Assembly (NCBI GenBank): GCA_017456285.1
Contig: JAFTJQ010000014.1
Location: 1 to 41,868 of the forward strand
Direction: 5' to 3'
DNA: 41,868 nt
From: Lentisphaeria bacterium
GTDB taxonomy: Bacteria; Verrucomicrobiota; Lentisphaeria; Victivallales; Victivallaceae
Shown: positions 1 through 9,540 of the stretch, one piece after another
Layout: each line of letters begins with the position of its first letter
Position numbering within the stretch: position 1 is the first letter of the stretch
Translations under genes and position numbers: made by a program
Notes under the pieces: generated by a model
Told to the model about the DNA's origin: nothing
The model's database searches: none
The model's input: only the letters and a program-made list of their open reading frames with translations

Positions 1-763
1 AACTGAATCGCTTATTACGGAGCATATCCCCCTGAATACGCAATAATTCAGCAATACTTACACCCAACTCCTCTGCTTGAATAATCGCATTCAAAACTGA
101 AGTTAAGTCCGCCTGCCCGACCCTTTTTGCCATATCACGCAGAGACTCTGCCCGATTACGCCCCAACTGAATCTCCTGAAAAGCCTGTGAAAACTCTTCA
201 GTCAATGCGTCAGGACGGCGTTTTGCCAGAATATCACGCAACGCACTTACAAAATCTTTTCCCGCCTCAACTGACAGAGTTAAAAGGTCAAGCATATTCG
301 GGAGTGCCTTCATTATTTCCAAGTGCCGTTTTTTGATAATCGCATTCAGATAGACACCGGGATAGATCATCAGCAATACGTCCAAAATCAATCCAAGCAG
401 ACCGTGTCCGCCCAGAGAAGCGAGGAGAAATATCACGATTCCGATAAAGTAAAAATTAAATTTTAACGCCAGAAAATCACTTGCTTCTATCACAAATGAC
501 AATCCTGCCATATTCAATTTTTGCAGCAAAATTGCTTGTTGTTCGGCGAAAAGTCCCTTTTTTCTGATATAATAGCGGAATATTTTTGACCCCGGCAAGC
601 CGAGTTTAAGCAGCAGTGATAACTCCTGATGATTGAAATTATCCGCTTCGCCGTTTAAGTCGAGTTCATTAAGTTTTTTAATCCCGTCAAAAATCGCCTT
701 GAATAGACAAAATACCATCGCCCCGAAACAAATCGATGAAATCAAAATTACTACATTACCCAA
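1..763 (-). CDS. tadC: TadC-like type II secretion F domain protein (partial)
   Basis: Inner-membrane platform protein of a Tad/Flp pilus machine, partner of TadB and the CpaF/TadA ATPase. The frame is open from 763 down to the window edge, giving about 254 residues; the C-terminus lies outside. Visible features are hydrophobic N-terminal and middle segments (near VVILISSICFGAMVF and FYFIGIVIFLLASLGG), followed by a cytoplasmic T2SSF-like region with MLDLLTLSVEAGKDF and a late GQADLTSVLNAIIQAEELG, both typical of TadC. I chose the TTG at 761-763 because a strong AGGGGGG ribosome site lies just upstream and overlaps the tadB stop region; no ATG fits equally well. It is the last visible gene of the cpaB-cpaF-tadB-tadC operon. 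The start codon is the least certain point. Confidence 0.85.
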   Translation of the reverse strand, partial: MGNVVILISSICFGAMVFCLFKAIFDGIKKLNELDLNGEADNFNHQELSLLLKLGLPGSKIFRYYIRKKGLFAEQQAILLQKLNMAGLSFVIEASDFLALKFNFYFIGIVIFLLASLGGHGLLGLILDVLLMIYPGVYLNAIIKKRHLEIMKALPNMLDLLTLSVEAGKDFVSALRDILAKRRPDALTEEFSQAFQEIQLGRNRAESLRDMAKRVGQADLTSVLNAIIQAEELGVSIAELLRIQGDMLRNKRFS

Positions 764-778
764 TTTCAATCCCCCCTC

Positions 779-1660
779 TTAAATGTCGATGGTCGTTATC
801 TTTTTAATAACTAAAAAACCGATAATATCCAATACTATCGCCACTCCGAGAGCAATAAAACCGAATGTCGTATCGAAAAATGCCGTTACCATGTGCGGAC
901 TGACATAATACATCCCCCACAACAGCATAAATGGCATAAGCCCAATCAAAGTTGCCTGCAATCTGCCCATTGATGTCATCGCCTCAAGTTTGCGAGTTAT
1001 TCGCATTCTCTCTCTAATAAGTCCTGCCAATCGCTCCAGCGTAGAGGTCAATTCACCACCTGTCTGGCGAGCGGTAATAACCGCGGTTACCACCAAATCG
1101 AAGTCACTGCTTTGCAAGCGATTCTGCATATTTGCCAGAGCCTCTTCCATATTGACTCCGAGTCGAATCTCCTGGGTAAGCAATCGAAATTCGACCGAAA
1201 TCGGCGACTTATGCTGTTCGGCAATTTCATCAAATGCCTGATTAATGCTGAATCCTGCCTTCAAACTGCCTGAAATATTCCCCAAAGCCTCCTCAAGCTG
1301 TTCATTGAATTTATTAATTCTCCTTTTTTTGAGGAAACGGAATATCAATTTCGGAATCGGGAAAGTTACCACAAAACCCACAAATCCCAGAAAAAGTACC
1401 ATCAAAATTGAAACTTCTTTAATTCTGATTGCGTACAAACTCGCTAAAAGTCCGCCACCGATTACACTGAAAAGAATATTCATATCCAATATTTTCTGCG
1501 ATGGCAAAAGCAGAAAAATATCCCCTAATTCAAGCTCGGTTTCCTCCAAATAACGCTCCTTGTACCGCTTGTAAATATCCATAACAATATCGAATATCAA
1601 ATAAGCCAAACAAGAGACCGCCGCCATTGCCGATAAGGAGATTATCAGAATATTACCCAT
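779..1660 (-). CDS. tadB: TadB-like type II secretion F family protein
   Basis: Inner-membrane component of the Tad/Flp pilus export platform. The 293-residue protein starts with a membrane helix (residues 3-25), has another pair around 60-105, then a cytoplasmic T2SSF domain (about 115-230, with EALGNISGSLKAGFSINQAF and VVTAVITARQTGGELTSTL), and ends with two helices. This is the usual TadB layout and length. It begins 3 bp after the cpaF stop and its own stop adjoins the ribosome site of tadC, so the genes are probably translationally coupled. It is distinguished from TadC by order and by the ARQTGGEL motif; the family call is firm, the exact paralogue a little less so. Confidence 0.88.
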   Translation of the reverse strand: MGNILIISLSAMAAVSCLAYLIFDIVMDIYKRYKERYLEETELELGDIFLLLPSQKILDMNILFSVIGGGLLASLYAIRIKEVSILMVLFLGFVGFVVTFPIPKLIFRFLKKRRINKFNEQLEEALGNISGSLKAGFSINQAFDEIAEQHKSPISVEFRLLTQEIRLGVNMEEALANMQNRLQSSDFDLVVTAVITARQTGGELTSTLERLAGLIRERMRITRKLEAMTSMGRLQATLIGLMPFMLLWGMYYVSPHMVTAFFDTTFGFIALGVAIVLDIIGFLVIKKITTIDI

Positions 1661-1663
1661 AAA

Positions 1664-3382
1664 CTATTTTCTCCCTCGTTTATCAGGGTTAAACATATCA
1701 ATATCAAGTTTCAATTTCGCACGCTCAACATCTTCCATGAAACTCGGCACACTTCCCGTCGGCACATGTTCGCCAAGCATTTTACCGTCTTCACTCCACC
1801 CGTCGTGGCGGAAAAGGAAAATATCCTGCATAGTGATTACTTCCCCCTCCATTTTGGTAATTTCACTCACATGGGTAACTTTTCTCGAACCGTCACGCTC
1901 ACGGCTGATTTGCACGATAATGTGTATCGCCGAAGCAATCTGCTCCCGAATCGCTTTCAACGGCAAGTCAAATCCTGCCATCATCACCAGAGTTTCCAAC
2001 CTCGCTAAAGCATCTCTCGGCGAATTTGCATGCACCGTCGTCAATGAACCGTCATGCCCGGTATTCATCGCCTGAAGCATATCCAAAGCCTCTCCGCCAC
2101 GGCACTCACCTACCACAATTCTATCAGGCCGCATACGCAAAGAGTTTCTGACCAAATCACGAATAGAAATTTCACCCCTGCCCTCAACATTGGCAGGACG
2201 GGATTCCAATCGCACCAAATGCTCCTGATGCAGCTGCAATTCTGCCGCATCTTCAATAGTGATAATTCGCTCTCGATTCGGCAAAAATGAACTCAAAACA
2301 TTCAATAAAGTCGTTTTACCCGAACCAGTTCCACCTGAAATAATGATGTTTTTGCGAAGTTTAATACAGGTTGCTAAAAAATCAACCACATCCTGCGAAA
2401 TCGAACCGAATCTAATCAAATCCGACGCTTCCAGCGGTTTTTTGGAGAATTTACGAATTGTGATACTCGGCCCCACCAGCGACAAGGGCGGAATTACGGC
2501 ATTCACACGGGAACCATCCGCCAATCTGGCATCAACCATCGGAGAACTCTCATCAATACGACGCCCCAAAGGTGACACAATTCGCTCAATTGCGGCAAGC
2601 ACTTGATAGTTATCAGCAAAAGCCGTATCAGTACGGTAAAGCACTCCGCCACGCTCCACATAGACATTATCGGGACCATTTACCATAATTTCAGTAATAT
2701 CATCTTCTTTGAGCAAATACTCCAACGGTCCCAACCCGATAGCCTCATGCAATAACTCCTGCTCAATTGTACCTTTGGGCAAACTATTGGGCAAGTCGAC
2801 ATTTAATTCCTTCATAATTTCCGCAATCGTCTTTTTTGCCTGTGCTTCCAAATCGGCAACGGCAACTCCGGTAACTGCCATTTTTTTGAGATTGAGTCTG
2901 GAGAGCAGTTCCTTATGGGCAAGTTTTTTAATCTCCTGAATAATCGGTCGATCCTTATCGGAAACGTTAGAAATTTTAAGCACGGGAATTTTTTCTTTGC
3001 CGAAAGCGTCAAGTTCAGGTGTATCAGCGTTTTTCGGCGACGAATTACCGGTTCGGACGGATTTTTTTGCATCTCCGAAACTATTATCCTTTAATTTAAA
3101 GGCGATTGACACTGTCCCAATCTCAATATCCGCATCACTGTCTAATTGATACAACTCATTGGGCGTAATCAAATTGCCGTTAATGCGAGTTCCATTCACA
3201 CTCTGCAAATCAGCAACAAAAAGTTGATGATTCTCCACCACAAATCGGCAATGCACCGGCGAAACTCCGGGGAAATTCAAACGAATCTGACAAGTCGATG
3301 CCGACCCAACTAAATACTCTCCTGCCGGCAATTTAGCGTGAATTTTTTTATTATTCGGTTGATAAATCAGTAATTGAATCAT
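1664..3382 (-). CDS. cpaF: FHA domain-CpaF/TadA pilus secretion ATPase
   Basis: Hexameric ATPase that powers assembly or secretion by the Tad/Flp system. The 572 residues show an N-terminal forkhead-associated domain at about 20-96 (GEYLVGSAST, VSPVHCRF, SVNGTRING), a linker, then the CpaF N-domain and motor. The Walker A motif GGTGSGKT is at 350-357, a Walker B-like RIVVGE at 421-426, and the His box TGHDGSLTTVHA at 441-452. CpaF without an FHA domain is usually about 450-480 residues; the extra length is the FHA domain, which in other proteins binds phosphothreonine peptides. That suggests (inference) phospho-dependent control of the motor. It lies between cpaB and tadB with very short gaps, so it is operonic. 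Confidence 0.93.
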   Translation of the reverse strand: MIQLLIYQPNNKKIHAKLPAGEYLVGSASTCQIRLNFPGVSPVHCRFVVENHQLFVADLQSVNGTRINGNLITPNELYQLDSDADIEIGTVSIAFKLKDNSFGDAKKSVRTGNSSPKNADTPELDAFGKEKIPVLKISNVSDKDRPIIQEIKKLAHKELLSRLNLKKMAVTGVAVADLEAQAKKTIAEIMKELNVDLPNSLPKGTIEQELLHEAIGLGPLEYLLKEDDITEIMVNGPDNVYVERGGVLYRTDTAFADNYQVLAAIERIVSPLGRRIDESSPMVDARLADGSRVNAVIPPLSLVGPSITIRKFSKKPLEASDLIRFGSISQDVVDFLATCIKLRKNIIISGGTGSGKTTLLNVLSSFLPNRERIITIEDAAELQLHQEHLVRLESRPANVEGRGEISIRDLVRNSLRMRPDRIVVGECRGGEALDMLQAMNTGHDGSLTTVHANSPRDALARLETLVMMAGFDLPLKAIREQIASAIHIIVQISRERDGSRKVTHVSEITKMEGEVITMQDIFLFRHDGWSEDGKMLGEHVPTGSVPSFMEDVERAKLKLDIDMFNPDKRGRK

Positions 3383-3394
3383 TTTATTTCAAGT

Positions 3395-4189
3395 TCAATA
3401 TCTCTTTTGATTTTGTTCACGGATGCGGTTATAATTCGGCAATTGCTTCTCAAGTTTGCGGAAGTCCACGCTCGGAGTTTCACTGATAATCTCGGTTTCG
3501 CCGTAGTTACGCAAACTCAAGGACAATCTTCCCTTTTGGCTGGCAAAAACCACCATTTCAACCTCATGCGGCAACAGCATAAGTGTCACAGTACCGTAAC
3601 TATTTCTAACTCCGCCCTCGGGGTCGGCTTGATACCCTGAATAACGGCTTCCGACTGCCAGAACTTTTACATTCTGCAAAATAGTCATAGTGACAGTATC
3701 AAGCGCACTATCGCCTTTTAAATCAGGGAATCTGAATGTACCGATGACATCGACATTGTCCTGCGGCTGAATTAAATTATTAACTGATGATGTAGTATCG
3801 ACCGGAATTGAAACGGCACGATAGCCCTTTCTTACCACCGAAGTAAAGCCGCCGTTGCGTTGGCTTATAAGCTGCAAATCATTATCCTGCAAGGTTTTAC
3901 CTGCAACGATTGAATTCTCCAATTTTCTGCCGATAACATTATTTACCGAACTCCACGGAATCTCGCGACTGCTCTCCATATCACGACGGGTGCGTTTTAT
4001 GGCGATTTTTCGCACGTCTTCCTTTAATAACTCCTCACCTGCGGACTTATTTTTGGTCATCTGAATCAGGTAAAAAGTCTCTGTTTCACTATAAATTTTT
4101 TTCCTCTCGGCTTTCAAATAGGAGTAACTCATTACAAAAGCGACAAAGCCGAAAAGCACTGCCAGAAGCAACAACATTTTTTGTTTCAT
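3395..4189 (-). CDS. cpaB: Flp pilus assembly protein CpaB/RcpC
   Basis: Periplasmic/inner-membrane assembly factor of Tad pili. The 264-residue protein has an N-terminal membrane helix at about 4-23 (LLLLAVLFGFVAFVM), then an SAF-like region (about 45-110, with KSAGEELLKEDV and VIGRKLENSIVAGKTLQ) and the RcpC domain (VSIPVDTTSSVNNLIQPQDNVDVIGTF) characteristic of CpaB, followed by a conserved TVTLMLLPHEVEMVVFA stretch. It is the first gene of the operon. Its ATG follows a GGATTG ribosome site and a clear promoter upstream. No pilin or CpaC secretin gene is visible next to it, so other parts of the system must be encoded elsewhere. Confidence 0.9.
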   Translation of the reverse strand: MKQKMLLLLAVLFGFVAFVMSYSYLKAERKKIYSETETFYLIQMTKNKSAGEELLKEDVRKIAIKRTRRDMESSREIPWSSVNNVIGRKLENSIVAGKTLQDNDLQLISQRNGGFTSVVRKGYRAVSIPVDTTSSVNNLIQPQDNVDVIGTFRFPDLKGDSALDTVTMTILQNVKVLAVGSRYSGYQADPEGGVRNSYGTVTLMLLPHEVEMVVFASQKGRLSLSLRNYGETEIISETPSVDFRKLEKQLPNYNRIREQNQKRY

Positions 4190-4229
4190 ATTTTCAATCC
4201 TTTGTTATCAAAAAAATATCAGTTACATT

Positions 4230-4257
4230 ATTATAATATGTCTTTAAAAAATTACAA
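4230..4257 (-). promoter_or_regulatory. Sigma70-type promoter of the tad operon
   Basis: On the minus strand TTGTAA (plus 4252-4257) and TATAAT (plus 4230-4235) are separated by 16 bp and lie about 40 bp upstream of the cpaB ATG. The perfect -10 box and the position make this the likely operon promoter. Confidence 0.6.
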
Positions 4258-4272
4258 CTATTTAAATCATAT

Positions 4273-5685
4273 TTAAGCAATTTTTTTAATTAATTGACGT
4301 AAATAATCGTAAAAATATTTTAAACTGTCAATTTCCAAATATTCTGACGGCGAATGCGGCGACTTAATAGTCGGCCCGAATGAAAGCATCTCCAACTGCG
4401 GATTTTTGCCGTTAAAAATTCCGCACTCAAGTCCGGCATGAATCACCTTTATTGTCGCTTCCTGCTTAAACATTTGCCGATAAAGTTCCTGTGCCTGACT
4501 GCTCAAAATAGAATTTTCTTTCATCTCCCAAGCAGGATAAGCCGATCTTGCAACCGATACACCGCTAATTAACTTCAAGTGTTCAGCAATTTTACTTTGG
4601 AGTGCATCTCTCTCGGAATTATAAAGACTTCGCTGTGAAGAATTTACATTAAGCACATCACCGTCACTATTGATAATTGCGAAATTTGAGGAACTAACAA
4701 CCACGCCCAACTCATCAGATTTTTTCAACACCCCATTAGGTACACTTATTAAATTCTCAATAATTTGCGCAGAATTTTCCCAAACAAGTTCATTCCTGAC
4801 CTCACTTGGAGCAATTGATAAATCCATCTCGTAATCTTCAGAAAATTTTTTCAAAAAATCTGATTTGAATTGAGCCGAAATTTGCTCAAAATAGTTTATA
4901 TCGTAATTACTGCTGCCTACTATCACACACTCTCTCGGAATGGCATTATCAAGCGTACCACCTTGAATATCAGCAATTTCCAAATCGCACAGTTTTGCAA
5001 ATTTCAATACTTCAATAATCGCATTTGCCCGTGGCAGGTGAATATCACACCCCGAATGTCCGCCCTTTAAGTTTGAGAGAGTTATTTTGTAATCAAATTT
5101 ATTCTCATTCTTCTTCCGCTTAATCGGAATTGTGCTGTCAGTACGCACTCCGCCAGCACAACCGACAAATAATTCGCCCCAATCTTCCGAATCCAAATTG
5201 AGCAGATAATCTGCATTTGCTAAAAATTCCTGACTTAAATTCACTGCACCGTTAAGCCCAATCTCCTCCTCAACAGTGAAAATCAACGTTAAATCATAAT
5301 TTTTTAACTCCTCATCCAATAAGGCAATTACCCCTGCGGCAACTCCGATACCATTATCCGCCCCGAGCGTCGTTCCCGAAACCGATTTAAGTTTATTCCC
5401 CTGTATTTCCGTTTTGATTCCCTGCTTATAAAAATCAAAATCCTTATCCAATGCCTGCGGCACCATATCCAAATGGGCTTGCAGAATGATTTTTTTGCTG
5501 TCAGGAGATGAATTGCGGCGAGAAACTTTCAAATTACCGTATCCGTCAACTTCGCTTCGAAATCCCCCCTGCTCTTCAAAAAAATCTATTAAAAATTTGC
5601 GAAGTTCTCCCTCGTTGCCTGAAGTATGAGGAATTGCACAAATTCGCTCAAAAAAGTTTAAAATTTCATCAGATTTACTCTTCAC
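4273..5685 (-). CDS. pepD: PepD-like aminoacyl-histidine dipeptidase (M20)
   Basis: Cytosolic zinc dipeptidase of the M20 family, which cleaves small peptides of broad specificity. The 470 residues match the usual length (about 480). The metal and catalytic motifs are visible: AHLDMVPQ (H71, D73), LGADNGIG (D110), TVEEEIG (E139-E141), LNLDSED (D165) and HAGLECG near residue 416. The C-terminus has the typical IKSPHSPSEYLEI. There is no signal peptide. Its start overlaps the end of the branching enzyme by 11 bp, so it is translated from the same message as the glycogen genes, although no functional link is obvious. The family assignment is firm. Confidence 0.93.
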   Translation of the reverse strand: MKSKSDEILNFFERICAIPHTSGNEGELRKFLIDFFEEQGGFRSEVDGYGNLKVSRRNSSPDSKKIILQAHLDMVPQALDKDFDFYKQGIKTEIQGNKLKSVSGTTLGADNGIGVAAGVIALLDEELKNYDLTLIFTVEEEIGLNGAVNLSQEFLANADYLLNLDSEDWGELFVGCAGGVRTDSTIPIKRKKNENKFDYKITLSNLKGGHSGCDIHLPRANAIIEVLKFAKLCDLEIADIQGGTLDNAIPRECVIVGSSNYDINYFEQISAQFKSDFLKKFSEDYEMDLSIAPSEVRNELVWENSAQIIENLISVPNGVLKKSDELGVVVSSSNFAIINSDGDVLNVNSSQRSLYNSERDALQSKIAEHLKLISGVSVARSAYPAWEMKENSILSSQAQELYRQMFKQEATIKVIHAGLECGIFNGKNPQLEMLSFGPTIKSPHSPSEYLEIDSLKYFYDYLRQLIKKIA

Positions 5686-7693
5686 GCTCCGCTCTCCTTA
5701 AAACAATTGCACAGCGGCTCGGAATGTAAAGACGAATCAAATTTACTGCCTGATTACCTCGAATCTCCTCGCAAGTATAGTATCTTTGCGGAAAAGCAAT
5801 CTGGTCATGTCCGCCGAATGCACTGAAATCGGTACTTAAAACTAAATCATATTCGCCTTTTAAGACCTCAAATTCCTTGTCAATCATCGCTCTATGAGGA
5901 TTAAAATTAAAGAAAAACCACAAATTCCCACGCTCAAAAGCAAAAAGTTTGTCATCATCGAGGATTTTAAGCAAATTAATTTTGTAATCCATGAATTTAT
6001 AATCTTTTTCCAAACTCAACATCGCATTATCAAATGCCTGTAAATCTCCGTAATACAAATTCTCATCTTCGGTAAGACTCCACTGGCGTCTCGCATACTT
6101 GTATGACCAATTATTTCCCTCTCTCGGAAAATCAATCCATTCCGGGTGTCCGAACTCATTGCCCATGAAATTCAAATATCCGCTATCCGCACAAGCCAAA
6201 GTCGCCAAGCGAGCCATTTTGTGCAGAGCTAACCCCCGCCCGACATTGAAAGTTGAAAATAGTTTGCTCATTGCCGTGTACATGTCACGCCCGATCAAGC
6301 GAAAAATCGCTGTCTGTCCGCCGACGATTGCCTGGTCATGACACTCAACATAACTGATGGTTTTCTCATCACGTCGGCGATTAGTAAGTTCGTGATAGAG
6401 ATAAAACATATTCCAGTTCTCGTCAGGAATATCAAAAAGTTTGAACCACATATCAGTTACTCCCATTGCCAGACGGTAATCAAATCCGATTCCGCCCTTA
6501 TCCACCGGCACCGCCAAACCGATCATGCCTGAAACATCTTCGGCGACAGTGATTGCCTGCGGTTTAATTTCGTGAATCAAATCATTGGCAAGGGTCAAGT
6601 AAGTAATTGCCTGCGTATCGACATCGGCTGAAAAATAATCATCATACGAGGTAAAAACTTTATTCAGCCCGTGGTGATTATAAAGCATACTCGTAACTCC
6701 GTCGAAACGGAAACCATCGACATGATACTCCTCAAGATAGTAACGGCAATTTGATAATAGAAAATGCAATACCGCATCTTTGCCGTAATCAAAGCACAAT
6801 GAATCCCATGCACTATGCTCCCCTCTTGGTCCCTCATGGAAGTATTGGTAACGAGTTCCGTCAAATTTGGCAATCCCCTCAACTTCATTTTTGACCGCAT
6901 GCGAGTGAACGAGGTCGATAATCACCCGAAGTCCGAGCCGATGGGCTTCGTCAATAAGTTCTTTCAATTCCTCCGGAGTTCCGAAATTGCTTGAAATTGA
7001 GAAAAAATTTGCCACATGATAACCGAATGAGCCGTAATACGGGTGACTCATGACCGCCATAATCTGAATTGTATTGTAGTTGCCATCGGCGATTTTCGGG
7101 AGGACATACTTTCGGAAATCCGAGTACGAAGCAATCGCCTCACGTTCACCCGACATTCCGACGTGACACTCATAAATTAAAACATTATCATCGGCAATTT
7201 TGAAGTCATCGTGCTTAAAAACGTATTTTTCTTCAACATCCCAAACTCTGGAAGTAAATTTAAGCGTATCTTTGTCCTGACAAACATAATTAGAGTAGGC
7301 ACTCAAGCGGTCATGCAGTTCGCCGTCAAACTTGACGACTAATTTATAATACATGCCGTGTGAAATTTTTTTAAGCGGCACTTTAATTTCCCAATCGCCG
7401 TGTGCATTGATTTTTTTGAGTTTGAAATCGTCAGACAACTGCCAATTAGAGAAATCTCCGACCAGATAAATTTCTTCTGCATTAGGCGCCCATTCCCGAA
7501 AAAGCCAAAATCTTTTTTGCCGATGCAGTCCGTAATAATAATGCCCCATGGCAAAATCGCTCAATTTTCTTCGATTATTTGAGGTCAAGCGTTTTTTTAC
7601 CGCCAAATAATCATCATGCCTTTTTTTCAAAGCATCAGAAAAGTGCTGCAAAAAAACATCATCTTTCAAATCGGCAAGTCTTTTTTTTATCAT
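5675..7693 (-). CDS. glgB: 1,4-alpha-glucan branching enzyme (GH13, eukaryote-like type)
   Basis: Introduces alpha-1,6 branches into glycogen in the cytoplasm. The 672-residue protein has a CBM48-like N-terminal domain (about 60-150, REWAPNAEEIYLVGDFSNW) and a GH13 barrel. Catalytic residues can be placed: DGFRFDGVTSMLYNHHG with nucleophile D331, ITVAEDVSG with acid/base E385, and VECHDQ with H452-D453. The TSMLYNHHG signature resembles the eukaryotic and Bacteroidetes-type branching enzymes rather than the E. coli GlgB type (inference from memory of the families). It follows glgA by 56 bp and overlaps the PepD gene. The residue spacing supports a complete and active enzyme. Confidence 0.92.
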   Translation of the reverse strand: MIKKRLADLKDDVFLQHFSDALKKRHDDYLAVKKRLTSNNRRKLSDFAMGHYYYGLHRQKRFWLFREWAPNAEEIYLVGDFSNWQLSDDFKLKKINAHGDWEIKVPLKKISHGMYYKLVVKFDGELHDRLSAYSNYVCQDKDTLKFTSRVWDVEEKYVFKHDDFKIADDNVLIYECHVGMSGEREAIASYSDFRKYVLPKIADGNYNTIQIMAVMSHPYYGSFGYHVANFFSISSNFGTPEELKELIDEAHRLGLRVIIDLVHSHAVKNEVEGIAKFDGTRYQYFHEGPRGEHSAWDSLCFDYGKDAVLHFLLSNCRYYLEEYHVDGFRFDGVTSMLYNHHGLNKVFTSYDDYFSADVDTQAITYLTLANDLIHEIKPQAITVAEDVSGMIGLAVPVDKGGIGFDYRLAMGVTDMWFKLFDIPDENWNMFYLYHELTNRRRDEKTISYVECHDQAIVGGQTAIFRLIGRDMYTAMSKLFSTFNVGRGLALHKMARLATLACADSGYLNFMGNEFGHPEWIDFPREGNNWSYKYARRQWSLTEDENLYYGDLQAFDNAMLSLEKDYKFMDYKINLLKILDDDKLFAFERGNLWFFFNFNPHRAMIDKEFEVLKGEYDLVLSTDFSAFGGHDQIAFPQRYYTCEEIRGNQAVNLIRLYIPSRCAIVLRRAEREE

Positions 7694-7749
7694 CGGTTAT
7701 TTCCCTCTCCGCAAGATAATTCTAAATATTAAAGGTTTGTCAAATCGAA

Positions 7750-9279
7750 TCAGAAGTTATTAATCAACGGCTTTTTCAGCATATCTTCATAAATTTTGAT
7801 ATACTCACCTGCGGTGCGGTCGTGATTGAAGCGATCTCGTGCCTCACGCATGACACGGCTGATAAGCTGATTTTTGACCGCTCTCGGCTGTTGATAGAAT
7901 TTAACCGCCTGATCAATAGCCCAAGATAAACCGTAGGAATCATAGTTATCAAAAACAAAACCATTTCCGGTATTTGCTTCAGCATTCAAATGAGTTACCG
8001 TATCGTGGAGACCGCCGGTATTCATCACAATCGGCAGAGTTCCGTAGAATTGCGAGGTCATCTGCGGCAGTCCGCACGGTTCGAATTTACTCGGCATGAG
8101 AATAAAATCACTGGCGGCAAAGCCGATGCGAGAGAGTTTCTCTGCGAAGTTGCAAACTGCCACATTTTCATACATTCCGTGGAAATTCACAATATCTCGG
8201 AAAATATTCTGGTACGGGCCGTTTGCCACAATGGCGATCTGCAAATTCAAGTGGCGATAACGCTCAACCGTCTTGTAAAGAATATCCGCCAGCAATTGAC
8301 AACCTTTCTGAATGGGGTCGAGTCGTGACGGCCAGAAAAGAATCGGAGCATTGGGATCCTCAATCAAACCTAACTGGCGTTGGAAGTTAAGTTTATTAAT
8401 TCTTTTGCCGGTCTCAAAGGTCTCATAGTTGTAATTTTCAATCAAAAACTCATCCGTTTCAGGGCGTTCTGCCTCATCGGGAGCATTGAGAATACCTCTC
8501 GCACAATTTGCATAGAATTTACCTGCAATCTCATTATTGATGTAATCAGGCACGAAGTCGTGACGGTACTCCACAATCTCTTTCAAAAAGGTCGGACTTA
8601 CCGTATTGATGTAGTGAGCAGCGAAAATTCCGCTGGTAAGCATATCCACCCGATTGCTGTCACGAGACTCCTCATAATTGTACGGCGGACGTTCAAAATA
8701 TAGGTGCTTCCAGAAACTTGCAACGTCAATTCCTCGATCTTCAAGTGCCGCCATGGAATACTTCTGGGTGTGAATATTGTGTACGGTAAAAAGGCATGGA
8801 ATCCCAAGTCGTCTGGCGTAAGCAGGAATCAAACCCGTCATCCAGTCATTACAGTGAATCAAATCAGGTTTCACGGCAGGGATAATGTTATTAATCACTT
8901 CTCGTTGAAAGGCAACCGCCTGCATGAAACTGTCACGCTCATAACTGCTGTAAACCGAGTCACGGTAATAAAAAATCCGATCCTCCGCCAAGTGAATACG
9001 GTTACTGGTCAGATGTCGGGTATAGAGCCGCAACGATTCACTGTCTAAATTAAAAGTATCAACTTGAAACATTTTGCGGTAATGCGGCAAAGCGACATGC
9101 ACATCGGCATTCTGACGGAATAATGCACCGACGAGAGATGCGGACACATCAGCCAAACCGCCTGCTTTCGCACTCATTTTGTTGTACATATTTCCCATGC
9201 CGTGCGGCAAATAGGTAATTTCCGGGGTAACGATTAAAATTCTTGGATTCTTTTTTTTCCGAGTTGTTGTATTTTTCAT
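7750..9279 (-). CDS. glgA: Glycogen synthase, GT5
   Basis: Transfers glucose from a nucleotide sugar to growing alpha-1,4-glucan. The 509-residue protein has the N-terminal KAGGLADV donor-binding motif (residues 38-45), LIHCNDWMTGLIP, VHNIHTQKY, and the C-terminal PSKFEPCGLPQM and NTGGLHDTV motifs of GT5 starch/glycogen synthases. It is soluble, with no signal peptide. It is the first gene of the glg unit, transcribed away from cassette A. Its ATG follows a GAAAGGCGG ribosome site, and a TATAAT box is seen on the minus strand (plus 9306-9311) without a convincing -35 element. Confidence 0.93.
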   Translation of the reverse strand: MKNTTTRKKKNPRILIVTPEITYLPHGMGNMYNKMSAKAGGLADVSASLVGALFRQNADVHVALPHYRKMFQVDTFNLDSESLRLYTRHLTSNRIHLAEDRIFYYRDSVYSSYERDSFMQAVAFQREVINNIIPAVKPDLIHCNDWMTGLIPAYARRLGIPCLFTVHNIHTQKYSMAALEDRGIDVASFWKHLYFERPPYNYEESRDSNRVDMLTSGIFAAHYINTVSPTFLKEIVEYRHDFVPDYINNEIAGKFYANCARGILNAPDEAERPETDEFLIENYNYETFETGKRINKLNFQRQLGLIEDPNAPILFWPSRLDPIQKGCQLLADILYKTVERYRHLNLQIAIVANGPYQNIFRDIVNFHGMYENVAVCNFAEKLSRIGFAASDFILMPSKFEPCGLPQMTSQFYGTLPIVMNTGGLHDTVTHLNAEANTGNGFVFDNYDSYGLSWAIDQAVKFYQQPRAVKNQLISRVMREARDRFNHDRTAGEYIKIYEDMLKKPLINNF

Positions 9280-9391
9280 AACATTCCGCCTTTCAAGAAA
9301 ATATTATTATACTACATATTAATACCATAAAAAAGCCAACTTTCAAGCCCGAAGTATAAAAAAAGTCAAAAAAAAGCTAAAAATCGCTAAA

Positions 9392-9540
9392 AATATTCAA
9401 TAATTTTGAAAAAAATCACTGAAAATATACTTTTTGTAATAAATTATATCTTTTTTGAGACCCGAAAAGTATTAAACCATACACGCTTTTTGACAAAACG
9501 CTAATTAAACCATACTTTTGCAAAAAAATTTTAAAAAAAA
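9392..9540. repeat. 149-bp direct repeat, copy A, with tandem operator-like boxes
   Basis: Nearly identical to 17127-17275: I count two mismatches and no gaps. It lies upstream of the promoter of cassette A. Inside are two exact direct copies of ATTAAACCATAC (9471-9482 and 9504-9515) spaced 33 bp, about three helical turns, a layout usual for binding by a dimeric or AraC-type regulator. The copy ends in an A-rich stretch. No reading frame is present. It is probably a shared control region of the two pilin/enzyme cassettes; the regulator is not in the window. Confidence 0.85.
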
